Assembly: GCA_019454045.1 (NCBI GenBank)
Contig: SKCR01031851.1
Location: forward strand, 48,659 to 112,658
Source of the DNA: Zanthoxylum bungeanum
Lineage: Eukaryota; Streptophyta; Magnoliopsida; Sapindales; Rutaceae
Length of the DNA: 64,000 bases
Direction of reading: 5' to 3'
A model generated the notes under the pieces. It worked only from the letters and a program-made list of their open reading frames with translations. It did no database searches and had not been told where the DNA came from. A program made the translations under genes and the position numbers. This document shows, piece after piece, positions 37,845-49,984 of this stretch (position 1 is the stretch's first letter; every line of letters starts with the position of its first letter).

Positions 37845-39162
37845 CTAAGGGTTTCATATTGGCACATATACACACATTATGCCATGTTAAAAGCATAATT
37901 CATGACTTATGTACTAATTAAGTTTATCGATAATAGATTATCGGCAGGAACCCCAAGTTCTTCGACGAAGTGAAGTAGTGCCAGCCAGATTCCAAATCTG
38001 TGAGTGGATATTTCTTTTCAAGTTGATATTACTTATTTACTTTTGATTTGAGATTTACTTTTAAGCGCTTTAGGGCGTTAACCAAGTTGATTTCTAGTTA
38101 TTTAATATATGAGAATGTTTTGAAAAGTTTTGAGTTTAAAAGCTTGATTTAAGTGATTTTTGGAGGCATGGGAGAAAAACCCACCTCAAATGTAACTTGG
38201 AATTGACGGATCCAGTAACATGTGCACATGTAGATTCAGGACCAGGGGATGATGATACATAAAACCCTTAATCCTAGTTCAGGACTAGGGATGACAAATG
38301 CCCATAATCCTAGTTTCAGGGTCAGGATGGTGACATTGATTAGCACTTTTGGTTCTAGTTCAGTGGCTTGGGGGACGACAATATGTAACCCCCCAAGACA
38401 CTAGTTTAGGCGTATGGGGGGACGACGATACGTAACGCCCCCATGCGTAAGGTTTTATACAGATTCTCAAATATATGATTTTCAGATACAACAATTTTAT
38501 GCAAGAGTTTCAGAAAGAATGGTTTTATGAAAGAGTTTTAGGAAGAATTAAGTTTTACAGAAAATCTCAGAGTTTTACAGAAAGAAAGGATTCCAGAAAT
38601 GTTTCACAGAAATGGATTTGGCTTCAAACAAAAGACATTTTTCAGAAAAGAGTAGCTTTCTTGTAAAACAAGATGATTTTTTTTCAGCAGATAAATCTTT
38701 TATAAAGTATCATAGTTTTCATTTTAAAATTATCCACTCACTAGGTCATTCAAACGATCTAACCCCCGACTCCCAGTGTTTATATTTTACAGGCTACCCG
38801 GAGGACGAGCTCGAGAGGATGGATACAGATGGAAGTCACTAGGATGTTTGAGTCCACCAGGTCGTGTACATAGATTCAGCATTATCAGTGTCCAGTAAAA
38901 TTGCATGTCAGATATTAGTATTGTCCAAGTCATTTAGTATACTAAAGGTATCCATTAACAGAGTTGTAAAGAGAAGTATTATTGAGTACCCAATTACGAG
39001 TATTAAAATGCATTTTATATTGTTGAGTTGGGCAATGGACCATGTGAATGGCTTGCATTTTAGATGAACTATTAGTGATGATCACAGTCAGCAAGTCAGA
39101 GACTCAGAGGGATAGGTCGGCCTGTTCCCTACCGGTAGCATCTTCGAGATGGGGATGTTACA
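37845..39162 (+). mobile_element. G4 5' LTR, right part
   Basis: Resumes G4 after J. Contains the ACATGTGCACATGT palindrome (38218-38231) and GC-rich modules of the type 'ggggacgacgatacgtaacg' at about 38250-38450, and ends GGGGATGTTACA at 39162. Net LTR length is 2648 bp. Confidence 0.88.
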
Positions 39163-39600
39163 AAAATGGTATCAGAGCTAGGTTTTATGAGTGAATGACT
39201 GCAGTGGGTAGAGTGCTAGGGTATTGTATACATAGTATGCCCGGGATACCCGTATGTGAAGCACTACCTCTCTAGTATCTGATCCTCGAGTACGTCCTCA
39301 AGTCTTATAGAAAAGTTAGTAAGAATTCCCAAAGCTATTTGAATATTCTTCCTAATGAAAGTAACTATAATCTCTGTCCTAGTTGAGGATCATTTTGTAG
39401 TCATCTAGGTTTATTATCAGAAGTTCAAGATAAGTTATAAAATAGATAGTAGAGTTATAAGAATGTTCACCCAATGGATTAAAAAGATAAAGCTATAAGA
39501 AAAGTAAGGAATGATGTACATAAGCTTAAAGTAACCAGAGGAAATAAGATGCAGAGATACATAATCTGATGATAAAGAAAGTGCCAGAACTTATAGTAGT
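39163..39600 (+). mobile_element. G4 internal region, first part
   Basis: Leader after the primer site, interrupted by copia C. No readable protein. Confidence 0.75.
39167..39178 (+). other. Primer binding site of G4 (tRNA-iMet)
   Basis: TGGTATCAGAGC four bases after the LTR. It shows that the LTR ending at 39162 is the 5' LTR of a plus-strand gypsy element. Confidence 0.92.
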
Positions 39601-41412
39601 TGTTGGACAGTTATGACCCATAGCGTCACTATTTGTACAGATCATGGTGTTGTTGTACCAATTAACTATGTGACAAAGGAAATTGCTCTCTTATCATTTG
39701 TGATTAGATCACCAAGATGTATAAATGATAGGAGGTCCTTATGATTAGTTCCTGTATTGAGATGATATGAGACAATATCAATCCACGAAGGTCTAATCAT
39801 TAAATATCCCTAGTAAGAGAATTATCGAGATTGGATATCGATAATGCGTAAAAGACTAGTATTACACTTGTGCGCGTTGTGAGGGCATAACAACATAGTT
39901 CTCATATATTTGGGTATAAGATACTCATGCAAGTGTAATATGAGGTTGTGTTAACCGATGGTACGGGAAACAGCTTCGCTCTGGATAGACCCCTCGGAAT
40001 TCCAGTGGAGATGATGGTCACGTAGGATACAGAACTGGTTCTCTTATGTACTGCAGTCATCGAGATAAAATGACTAGGTCATGTTTATCCGATTATAGAG
40101 ACTAGTTACCAGAGATTCGATATGTGCTTCGTACGAGGCAGACACAATTCCAGCCCCAGGCCTTGCACGTGACATCCGATACTGGATCGAAATACGCAAT
40201 ACTTCGTATACTACGCCTGATATAGATCACATATTCCTGTAAGGATATTTCTGGAGAATTGGGTAGGCATGACGCTTTACTAGCAGCCAACCTTGTCTTA
40301 TAAATCGGTACAAACGTAGTACTAGGTACTTACGTGTTCGGATAGTCTGACGACCGTATTTACTGTCAACATATCCGAGGATCTCATGGGTCGCTTCTCG
40401 AAGATTCGCCGATGACGTATGACTCGCACTTTATTAATCTGGGATTAATAAGATGAGAGAGAAAATTAATCTGGGATTAATTACAGAGATATTTTATCTG
40501 GGATAAAATATTAATTAAAGAGAGAAAACGATTAATTTGGAATTAATAGATAAAATAATATATTTGATATATTATACGAAGTTGGATTTCGATGCAGAAT
40601 TGAAATTAGATTTTAATTCGGGCGAACGAATTAATTTAGAATTAATTCGTTAGCGATGTGAATAGTGATTTTGCTAGGCATAATTAATTAATTACGTCGC
40701 AACGAAAAATTCGTTGATTTGGAATTAGCGAACCCAAGCCCGGGAGTGTTTGCGAGCGCACTCGCATTTCGAATTCAAGTGCGGCCCGTAAGTCACAGCA
40801 AGCGTCAAATCACTAGTCGCATCAAGCGTCAAATCATTAGTCACTTTGAGTGATGTGACAACTTGTCACTTGATTGATTGAGTGATGTGAATAGTTGATG
40901 TAGTGGTTGGCAAAGCTTTAATGCCATTTGACTTTTTGGAAAAAGAAAATGGTAAAATGATTTTTGAAATTAATAAAGTGTATTAGATACACAATTTTGC
41001 AACCAACCAACACAACTCTCCTCTTTTTCTCTTCCTCTCTCTCACGCCCAAATGGACAGTTTTCTTCTTCTGGTTTCAACTCACTGCCGTCAGTCATGGA
41101 GAAGCAAAGAGATGATTTTGTTGCAAAATCAAGAGTGCTAGCACACTATGGAGACATACAAAGGTGATAGGGAACCGCACATGTGAGCTTGGAATCACAA
41201 CACAAAAACTTGGAGCTTGGAGGACCTTGATGGCCGAAAATGGAGGACACTTTTCTGCTCACTGCCGAGCCATCTTGGAGGGAGAAAAAAGAATTTTGTT
41301 CTTCATCGCACCGCCTCAACCAATAGATGTAAGTATTCCGCAACTTATTCGTGTATTCACATGTATGTTTCTATGCTTTAATCGATCCTCGAGACTTAGA
41401 GATTTCCCAACA
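39601..41412 (+). repeat. Copia C 5' LTR (1812 bp, internal deletion)
   Basis: Matches the 3' LTR, but bases equivalent to 57791-58007 are missing after 40003. Hairpin array at 40431-40651. Ends GATTTCCCAACA. Confidence 0.93.
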
Positions 41413-41413
41413 A

Positions 41414-41425
41414 TGGTATCAGAGC
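41414..41425 (+). other. Primer binding site of copia C
   Basis: TGGTATCAGAGC one base after the 5' LTR. Confidence 0.93.
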
Positions 41426-43400
41426 GAGTAAAAGCATGAAACTTGATTTAGGGTCAAAATTGGGTAAAATGTATTTGAGCATGATTTGATGAAATTTGAT
41501 GATTGAGTATGCTTAAATGTAGTTTAATTGAAGTTTGATTGGATCAATTTCATGAAAAGTTGTTTGGAAAAATTGTCCCCAAAAATCTTAGCTTGGCCGA
41601 GAGGTAGCTTGCCCTAAATGTCTTGGAATTTTTAATTTTTGATTCATTGGATGACTTGAAATCAATTGGGAATGTTGATTTAATGTTGAATTGGATTTAA
41701 TTGGATTGAATTCAAATTGGACATAATTAACCCTACCATTGCCGAGACTTTGAAGCATGAAAATGGGTTTGATTTTTGTTAAAATGTGTTGGACATGTTT
41801 TAATGTTAATAAGCGTAATTAATTAGATTAATTGGTGTTTTGGAAATATTGATCTGGGTGATTAATTATGGCATTACACTTTGTTTAATTAAATATGAAA
41901 TTTGGAATTTTTGTAGTTTAATTAAATGGGCTTAAATTGGATTTGGGCTTGAAAAGTTGTTATTGGGATTTAATGGGCTTGGTTGTACCAAGATGGGTTT
42001 AGGCTAAATTGGTTGGATCCAATTGGGCCCAAAACCGTTTCCATAAAGTCCAAATGCGACTAATGGACCTTAATTATTTTAATTGGGCCTAATGGACCTA
42101 AATTGGTTTCTAGGCATATAAGGGTGATTCCTTTAAATGGGCTTTAGTCTTTGGGTTTGACCCAAGTTGACCAAAAGTCCATGCCTTATGAAATTAATTA
42201 AAAGCCCATTGGACTTTAATTAAATTGACATTGGATGTTAATCGGGCTTTGAGACCCGTAACGATTAAATTTGGAATTTAAGTCGTAAAGGTTTATTAAT
42301 AAAGTGTAATATTTAATTTGGAATAAATAAGTGAATTAGTATTAAATACATATTAAATTGGATTTAATGTTGTAATTTAATTTAATTCAAGAATTCTTAC
42401 TTTGAGTACTTATTCACAAAACGAGTTGGACTCGCGCAAAATCAAATCGTTGTTTGAACATTGGATGGTCATTAATTATCAGATTAATTAATTGGATAAG
42501 ATTGATTGATAACATGCTTGTGTGAATACATGGTTGCGATGCATGAATAATGTATATCCGATGGATATTAGATGGGTGGGGTAATTTTGGAAATTGTTGT
42601 AATAAATTTAGAATTTATTAATTGGACCTGCGTGTCCAGCCTATTACCTCTTTGACTCTATGTATTTCTCTTCTCACCTATTCCCCTCAATGTAAATGAA
42701 GTTTCTTTAGAAGTGTTATGTAACGGGTAGAAGCAATACTTGTGCTAGCGGGAGAGAGGAAAGTGAGAGATTTTTTCTAGGAACAATGTGTAAAGTATCC
42801 ATCCGCATATCATTATTATTTTATTTATTTACGCGCCTTATTATGTGTTTAGAATTCATGTTTAAGGGTGTATGATGATGAGACCTTAACAAAGATAATA
42901 AATTGGTTGCCAATTTGCACGCGAAAAACCTTCAAAAAATATTAAGCATTTTTCCTTCCATTGAGTGATTCTTACTCAAGATCCAAGACTGGCATTGGTT
43001 TGTTGGCCAAAGTCAAGACCTTTGTCCATCGAGGATGTGTTTGAATCACGAAGCTTTGTTCCATATTGGTGTCTTGTCCAAGTTGTGGTTTGTTGGCCAA
43101 AGTCAATACCACTTCTTGTCCATCGACATTGATTACGAAGCTTTCCATGGTCAATGGGTTCCGCTTAACTGGGATCACTAAGTTTGTTGTGCCAAAGCCA
43201 AGGCTTAGTTGATTTAGAGGAAAACATTTAGGCAATATATTGGATATATTGGCATATATAGGATATATGTTTCGGACTTGGACGTCCCCCTACTGGATCT
43301 AGGAATTTGATGAGATCCAATTGATCTTAGAGATCTACCTAGTTAATTATCATACAATTTATTGGCCAAAGTCAAGATTGTGTGCTATTTAACGGGATCC
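41426..43400 (+). other. Copia C leader with conserved block
   Basis: Untranslated leader. The block 42960-43400 is the counterpart of 13264-13676 in A, with the 19-nt motif in reverse complement at 42999, 43089 (last base changed) and 43358 (fourth base changed). The antisense frame (43235-42972) has a frameshift near its end compared with A and D. Confidence 0.7.
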
Positions 43401-43589
43401 TAGCCCACTAGGAAACACGGTTTCCCGAGTACTCAACAGAGGGTTAGAGGCTCGCCGAAAAATAGTGGGAGGCAAATATTAAATTTGCAATATTCATTTA
43501 ATAACTCGCCATACACGCTCATATCAAATTATTCGTCAAATATATTAAATGTTAGTTAGACTAATATTTAAATCGTTGTTTTAATAAAA

Positions 43590-43800
43590 CAGTTGGACTG
43601 TATTCAAACTATTTCATTTATAGTTGATTATATAATTGGATTATAGTAATCAATATATTTGATTTAATTTAATTATAGTTGATTTTATAATTGGATTATA
43701 GTAATCAATATAATTGAATTTAACCTATTAAATTATAGTTGATTATATAGTTGGACTATAGTAATCATTATAATAAATAGTACCTAAAATCGTTGATTAA
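43590..43800. repeat. AT-rich tandem repeats in copia C leader
   Basis: Units starting 'atagttgatt' at about 43618, 43674 and 43735. Confidence 0.75.
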
Positions 43801-44149
43801 ATAGTTGGACTATTAGAATCAAGATAATTGAAAGATTAGTGTTTAAAACATAATCCTGGGGAAAATGTATTTAAACGACTTTAATTTTCAAATTGGGAAT
43901 AAAATTTCAGGATGGTCCTGGAAACTAAGAAGTTACTTTATTTGATAAAATAAAATCTTAGGCCTAAGCCCGGAGTTAAGCAAATAGTAGAACATGATAT
44001 TTGGAATATTCATGTAATGATAACTTCAGTGCTTAATCCATTAAGCTTGCCGAATAGACTCCTTAATTTCTTAATCAGAACTAAGGATTAGATCATTATA
44101 GTATGCTAATGAAATTGAAAGATCTTCATAAATTTATTTTAGATTTTAG

Positions 44150-44242
44150 AAGTACTAAATTGCAATAGTAAACTCTTGGATAGTTAATGGCTATTCTCAA
44201 GGAGACAAAGCTAAAGTTTGCAATAAGGCAAAAAGCGCAAGG
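44150..44242 (+). pseudogene. Copia C Gag end, part before D
   Basis: Continues exactly at 54275 once D and one CAAGG copy are removed; the joined order matches the uninterrupted A sequence near 12470. No Gag domain can be read before it. Confidence 0.6.
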
Positions 44243-46376
44243 TGTTGGTTTCTAATTAGGTCCCAAGATCCATCAAATAAGCAGAAAAACGCATGAATAC
44301 ATCAAAGGAGAATGGCGGAAACATATACTCACAATGTGATTGGTTGGATGCTTCAAAGAACACAAGCATTTTCTCCTCCAAGATGGCTCGGCAATGGCTC
44401 CCAAAGGCAGTGGATGGCTCGGTTTTGGTCCTCTTTGTGTCTCCAAAAATCGGCCATTGATGAAACACCATGAAATCTCCAAGCTTCAAGCTCCAAAGTA
44501 GATTCCAAGCTCACAAGAACACTGCCCTAACACCTTAGGATGACTCTAGGTGTGCTAGCACTTTGTTTTGCAACAAAACACTCTCACTTGCTTCTCTTTC
44601 ATTCAGCAGTGACCAAAATGGAGAAGAAGAATAAGAAATGGCTCTAAGCCGTGTGTGAGGGAAGGAGAGAGAGGAGGGAAAACGTGAATGAAGAGAGAGA
44701 GAAAGAAAAAGGTGTAATAGGTTTTGTAATTTCCAAATTAATTAAAAAACCATTTACCACTTTTTCAATTTCTATTTAATAAATCCCTTTTACTTTTCAA
44801 AAAGCAAAAGTCAAAAAGCAAAAAGCAAAAATTGCTTTTCAACTACCACATCACTATTCACATCAACTCACATCACTTTAATAAAGTGACAACATGTCAT
44901 GTCACATCACTCAAAGCGACAAGTGATTTGACGATTGATGCGACTAGCGATTTGACGCTTGATGTGACTTGCATGCCGCACTCGAATTCGAAATGTTAAT
45001 GCGCTCGCAATCACTCTCGGGCTCGGGTTCGCTAATTCCAAATTAACGAATTTTTCGTCGCGTCGTAATTAAATGATTACGCCTAGCGAAATCACTATTC
45101 ACGTCGCTAACGAATTAATTCTAAATTAATTCGTTCGCCGAATTAAAATCTAATTTTAATTCTGCGTCGAAATCCAATTTCGTATAATATATCGAATATA
45201 TTATTTTATCGATTAATTCCAAATTAATCGTTCTCTCTCTTTAATTAATATTTTATCCCAGATATAAAATATCTCCGCAATTAATCCCAGATTAATTTTC
45301 TCTCTCTTCTAATTAATCCCAGATTAATTAAAGTACGAGTCATACATCATCGGTGAATCTTCGGGAAGCGACCCATGAGATCCCCGGATATGTAGGCAGT
45401 AAATACGGTCGTCGGACTATCCGAACACGTAAGTACCTCATACTACGTTTGTACCGATTTACAAGACAAGGTTGGCTTCTAGCAAAGCGCCATGCCTACC
45501 CAATTCTCTGGAAATATCCTTATAGGAATATTAGATCAATATCAAGCGTAGTATACCGCAGTATTGCGTATTTCTGTAGCATCGGATGCTCAAGTGCTAG
45601 GCCTGGGGCTGGAATTGTGTATGCCCCGTACGAAGCACATATTGGATGTCTGGTAACTAGTCTCTATAATCGGATATTCATGACCTTGTCATAATATCCC
45701 GAATCGAGCATTTGAGAACATTCATCCATATATGACTACGTGACCATCATCTCCATATGACTGAATGACACTTCCGTCTTGACATCACACCCAACACACT
45801 ACGATTCTCAATATACCCAGCATCAGCGTACACAGAACCGGTTAAAGCCCTGGACGACCTCAACTAAAGTATATTGATTTTCGTATGTATTAGCGGTGCA
45901 AGTCTCAGGTTAAGACCAAATACACCTACCCTGATTGCAGATTCCCATAGACACATAGTCATACTACCAATGGGATTCCGCGGGGGGTCTATCCAGAGCG
46001 AAGCTGTTTCCCGTACCATCGGTAAAACACACAACCTATTACACTTGCATGAGTATCATATACCCAAATATATGAGAACTATGCCGTTGTGCCCTCACAA
46101 AGTGCAAAAGTGTAATACTAGTCTTCTACGTATTATCGATGTCCAATCTCGATAATACTATGACTAGGGATATTTAATGATTTATCCTTCGTGGACTGAT
46201 ACTGTCTCATATCATTCTCTGTCCAGGAAAAAATCATAGGGACTCTCATCATTTATATATCTAGGTGATCTAATCACAAATGATAAGAGTGCAATCTCCT
46301 TTGTCACATAGTTAATTTGTACAACAACACCGTGATCTGTACAAATAGTGACGCTATGGGTCATAATTGTCCAACA
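44243..46376 (-). repeat. Copia D 3' LTR (2134 bp)
   Basis: Hairpin array at 45109-45330, the best preserved in the window; arms AACGAATTAATT / AATTAATTCGTT at 45109-45135 are perfect over 12 bp. Beside it GGCCAAGTGGGAGAT (minus strand, 46377-46391) is the polypurine tract. Confidence 0.93.
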
Positions 46377-46391
46377 ATCTCCCACTTGGCC

Positions 46392-46990
46392 TATAGCCAG
46401 TCACTCGAGTCTTTGACACCCGAACTATGTACTGTTGGCTCAAATTGCTGAGAAATGCTTTCGTCAGCGGATTTTCATGAATATTGTCTGATGCGATTTA
46501 TTCGATCATCACATCGCCACGATATATAATCCGAACGAATCAGATGAATATCGAAGTATATATCTGGATCATTGATGAGACCATTAATTCTTTAGCCTGT
46601 GCTGACGCCTAGCTCAGCTGCTAACAGAACTATATCTAATCTAAATAGATTTGTTATTGACCCAGATGGCTTCTATTGCTGCTCCAGCTGCTGCAATTAA
46701 CCCGCATATGTTGTTTATTCGGTAACAATATCTTGCTTGGAAGATTTCCAGCTCATTGTACCGTTATTCAAACTGTATAGTACCGTTTGTGACTTTTAGT
46801 CGTCTTTATCGGTTATAGGAAACTTGCTACAGTGATCTCAGTCACTTCAAGTTCTCCTTCTCCATAGACTAAGACAGCATCCTTAGTTCTCTAAGATACT
46901 AACATATGTTCTTAACATCAATCCAGTGACTATCACTTGGATTGGCCTGTTTGTGAATCCATATGCTCAAAGCGTATGAGACACCAGGTC
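46392..46990 (-). pseudogene. Copia D RNase H remnant
   Basis: Aligned with 9390-9960 in A and 56800-57370 in C; stops throughout. Confidence 0.6.
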
Positions 46991-47039
46991 ATGTACATTT
47001 TTCAATGTACGGTTCTCGGAGAGTATTTCGAAAGCCAAG

Positions 47040-47640
47040 CTTTCGCCGATAGTTATTTTATGGGAATATCATTTCCAAGAAATGACGTATTATCATTATT
47101 TTATATAGGACAACCACTGCCAGTGCGCTCCCACTAACCCTCTTATATACACAAGAATCTTTTTCGTTTTTGAATTAAATCATAAATCATTATGATTACA
47201 TCAAAACGATAATTCCAAGAACCTAATGCTTGCTTCAATCCAAACATGGATCGAATAACAAGCATTATCCAAATGGATCTACCGTGGCAACAGGTAAAAG
47301 GTTTAATCGTAGTCGACACAATGTTGATAACGATACCTTTCCGCTAAAAGCCTAGCTTTATACGTTGGTATGTTGCCATCCATGTATGTCTTCCTTGAAG
47401 ACCTATACAGTACCAATATGCACAATGCCTTGCGGTACATCAACTGGTATCCAAACTTGTTGATATACATGGAATCCATTTTGGACTCATGACACTTTGT
47501 CATAATAGGGAGTTGATACCTTGTATCACTTCCTCATACATAGTCACTTGGTATTCCTCAAAAGATAGACATCTTTACGAGGTGAGATCAGAAACCCATA
47601 CCCCAGGTTTTTTTTTCTGATTCTCTCTGACCTACGTGGT
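47040..47640 (-). pseudogene. Copia D reverse transcriptase remnant
   Basis: The minus-strand frame 47503-47303 reads K-M-D-S-M-Y-I-N-K-F-G and, later, P-T-Y-K-A-R-L-L-A-E-R-Y, the start of copia RT (family: E-M-D-S-M-Y-x-N-x-V-W ... T-Y-K-A-R-L-V-A-K-G-Y). About 145 bp that in A encode the A-F-L-x-G region (10310-10455) are deleted at about 47260. Confidence 0.82.
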
Positions 47641-47859
47641 TCTTGTGTATTCGAAGATTATTAGTAATAGTTTCATCCTTGATGAACTATTTATGTTCCA
47701 TTAGGATTCAGTGCCTTGAACAGTATTACTCCGATTTTCATCGAGTTTTACTATCCTCCCACTTACCACTGCATATCGGTATTCCTCTTAGGGAAAACCG
47801 CATGGTGAGCAACAATCTAATTGTTCTCTTGTGAGGTGTATAAGTACAATACTTATGGT

Positions 47860-48600
47860 ATCCCTAGGATAACCTACATTTGGCATTTATCCTATTTGGG
47901 TTCTTGTTTGGTATCATCCAAACATATGCCTAGCATACCCAAATTTAACAGGAATGTGAAACCCGATTTCTTTTCCGTTCATATCTAATATGTTATCTGT
48001 CAAACAGATATTTTATGGAACCTTATTCTAAATAAGTTCTTGCAATGTTTAGCGTATCCGTTGAAGGAAATGGCAGCTCAGAGCGACTCGTGATTAACCT
48101 TATCATGTCTGATAAAATTCGGTTAATCCTGTTCGGACACACCGTCAAACTGACGTGTTCCGGGAGGATTCCTCATTTGAAAGAATACTATACTCTTTCA
48201 AGTATACTAGAAACTTATTGCTTAAGTATTTTCCATTACGGTCTTACCGTGACGGTTTCATACTTTAGCCGATCTGTTTGTCTATTTCGTGTCGAAACTT
48301 GAAAGTTTCTGATTTGTGTTTCAAAAGAAACACATAACCATACGCGATGCCACATCCGTAAAGGTCACGAAATATTCATATCCATATCTAGCCTAGCTAG
48401 ACATGGGCCCACTTGCTTCACTATGAAGTAGGGCTAGCAGGTCGGTGGCAGTTACACTTTTACCAAGTAAATAGTGTTTTAGGCACTTTGCCCAATAAAC
48501 TAGATTCGTAGACTTTATTTGAATATAATCAAATTAGTCCTGGTACCCGCTCTTCAAAAGTGCGGATATACGAGTCTTGTTTGATAGTGTCATTGACTAC
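47860..48600 (-). pseudogene. Copia D integrase remnant
   Basis: Complement of the G-V-S-E-R and G-P-M regions at about 48130 and 48400, aligned with C. Not open. Confidence 0.6.
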
Positions 48601-49067
48601 TATGCCACATTTAAGTTTCTTTACTGATCAAATCATTTGAGATATTTATTTGTCATGTTATATATATTTGAGATATTATTTATATTCTAAATATAAATTC
48701 TGTTATTCACATCTAATGTGTTTATCTCAATATCATCTTATCTAATAAAACACTTTAGTGTTCTAGAATATAAAGGTACACCCGCAGCGGGTTATACGCG
48801 ATATATAGATAATGTTTCTAGTCAAACTAGTTACATTATAACAGTTTCCAAATTTAGGTAAATACCCAAAGGTAGTTCCTAAATTTGGCTATCTACGGTT
48901 AAAACAGCGACTTTCGTCCCGTTTCCAATTCGCAGATAAATCTCTATTGACGTCAGTATCCTGTTCATAACAGATTCTGAACATCAATATATATATTTTA
49001 TGTACCACACTAAGTATCTAAAATCTAATTTTAATACTAGCTGTGAACATAATTATGACAATCATTT

Positions 49068-49274
49068 TTAAGTCAGAGTCTTGCTCGTCTTCAATTCCTT
49101 CTTGGGATATGTCCTTTTATCTTCTTTGAAGATTATAATGATTTTGCCTTGCCCATTTTCAATATTCCGGTAGCCTTTGGCCAAGCCTCGGGTTTCTAGA
49201 ATATTGAAGTAAGGTGTGCCTTGCACTACTTGCCTAATTGCAAACTTTGACTTTGTCTCCTTGAGAATAATCAT
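49068..49274 (-). pseudogene. Copia D Gag end, zinc knuckle deleted
   Basis: Frame of 68 codons with K-E-T-K-S-K-F-A-I-R-Q at its start, as in A. About 66 bp holding the CCHC knuckle in A and C are missing at about 49102, where 'attccttc' joins 'ttgggatatgtcc'. Confidence 0.7.
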
Positions 49275-49629
49275 TAATTCTCCAAGAATTATTTATTGCA
49301 ATTTTAAAAGTACTTATAAGATCTAATCTTTGAATATCCTTCAATTTCAATATCATAATTTAAGAATCTAATCCTTAGTTCTGATAAAGAAATTAAGGAG
49401 TCTATATGACAAGTATAGTGGATTAAGCACTAAAGTTATCATTACATGAATATTCCAAATATCATGTTCCACTTATTTGCTTAACTCTAGGCTTAGGCAT
49501 AATATATTATTTTATCAAATAAACTAACTTATTATTTTTCCAGACCATCCTGAAATTTATTCCCAATTTGAAAATTAAAGTCGCTTAAATACATTTTCAC
49601 CCAGGATTATGTTTTAAACACTAATCTTT

Positions 49630-49880
49630 CATTTATATATCTTGATTCTAATAGTCCAACTATTTAATCAACGATTTGTGGTACTATTTATTATAATGAT
49701 TATAATAGTCCAACTATATAATCAAATATAATTTAAATTAATTAACCTCAATTACATTGATTACTATAATCCAATTATAAAATCAACTGTAAACTGAAAT
49801 TAATTAATTCAAATATATTGATTAATATAATCCAATTATATATAATCAACTATAATACAGTCCAACTGTTAATTAAAACA
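49630..49880. repeat. AT-rich tandem repeats in copia D leader
   Basis: Three to four diverged 'ataatccaattatataatcaac'-like units, counterpart of 12888-13090. Confidence 0.7.
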
Positions 49881-49984
49881 ACAATTTAAATATTAGTCCA
49901 ACTAACATTTAATCTAACGACGAAATAATTTGAATGAGCGCGTATGGCGAGTAATTGAACGAGTATTGCAAATTCAATTCTTGC

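Noticed and set aside
34750..37850. ACACTA on both sides of J as its target duplication
   Set aside because: Would give an element without TG...CA ends. CTAAG gives inverted ends and an uninterrupted match of G4 to G2 across the junction.
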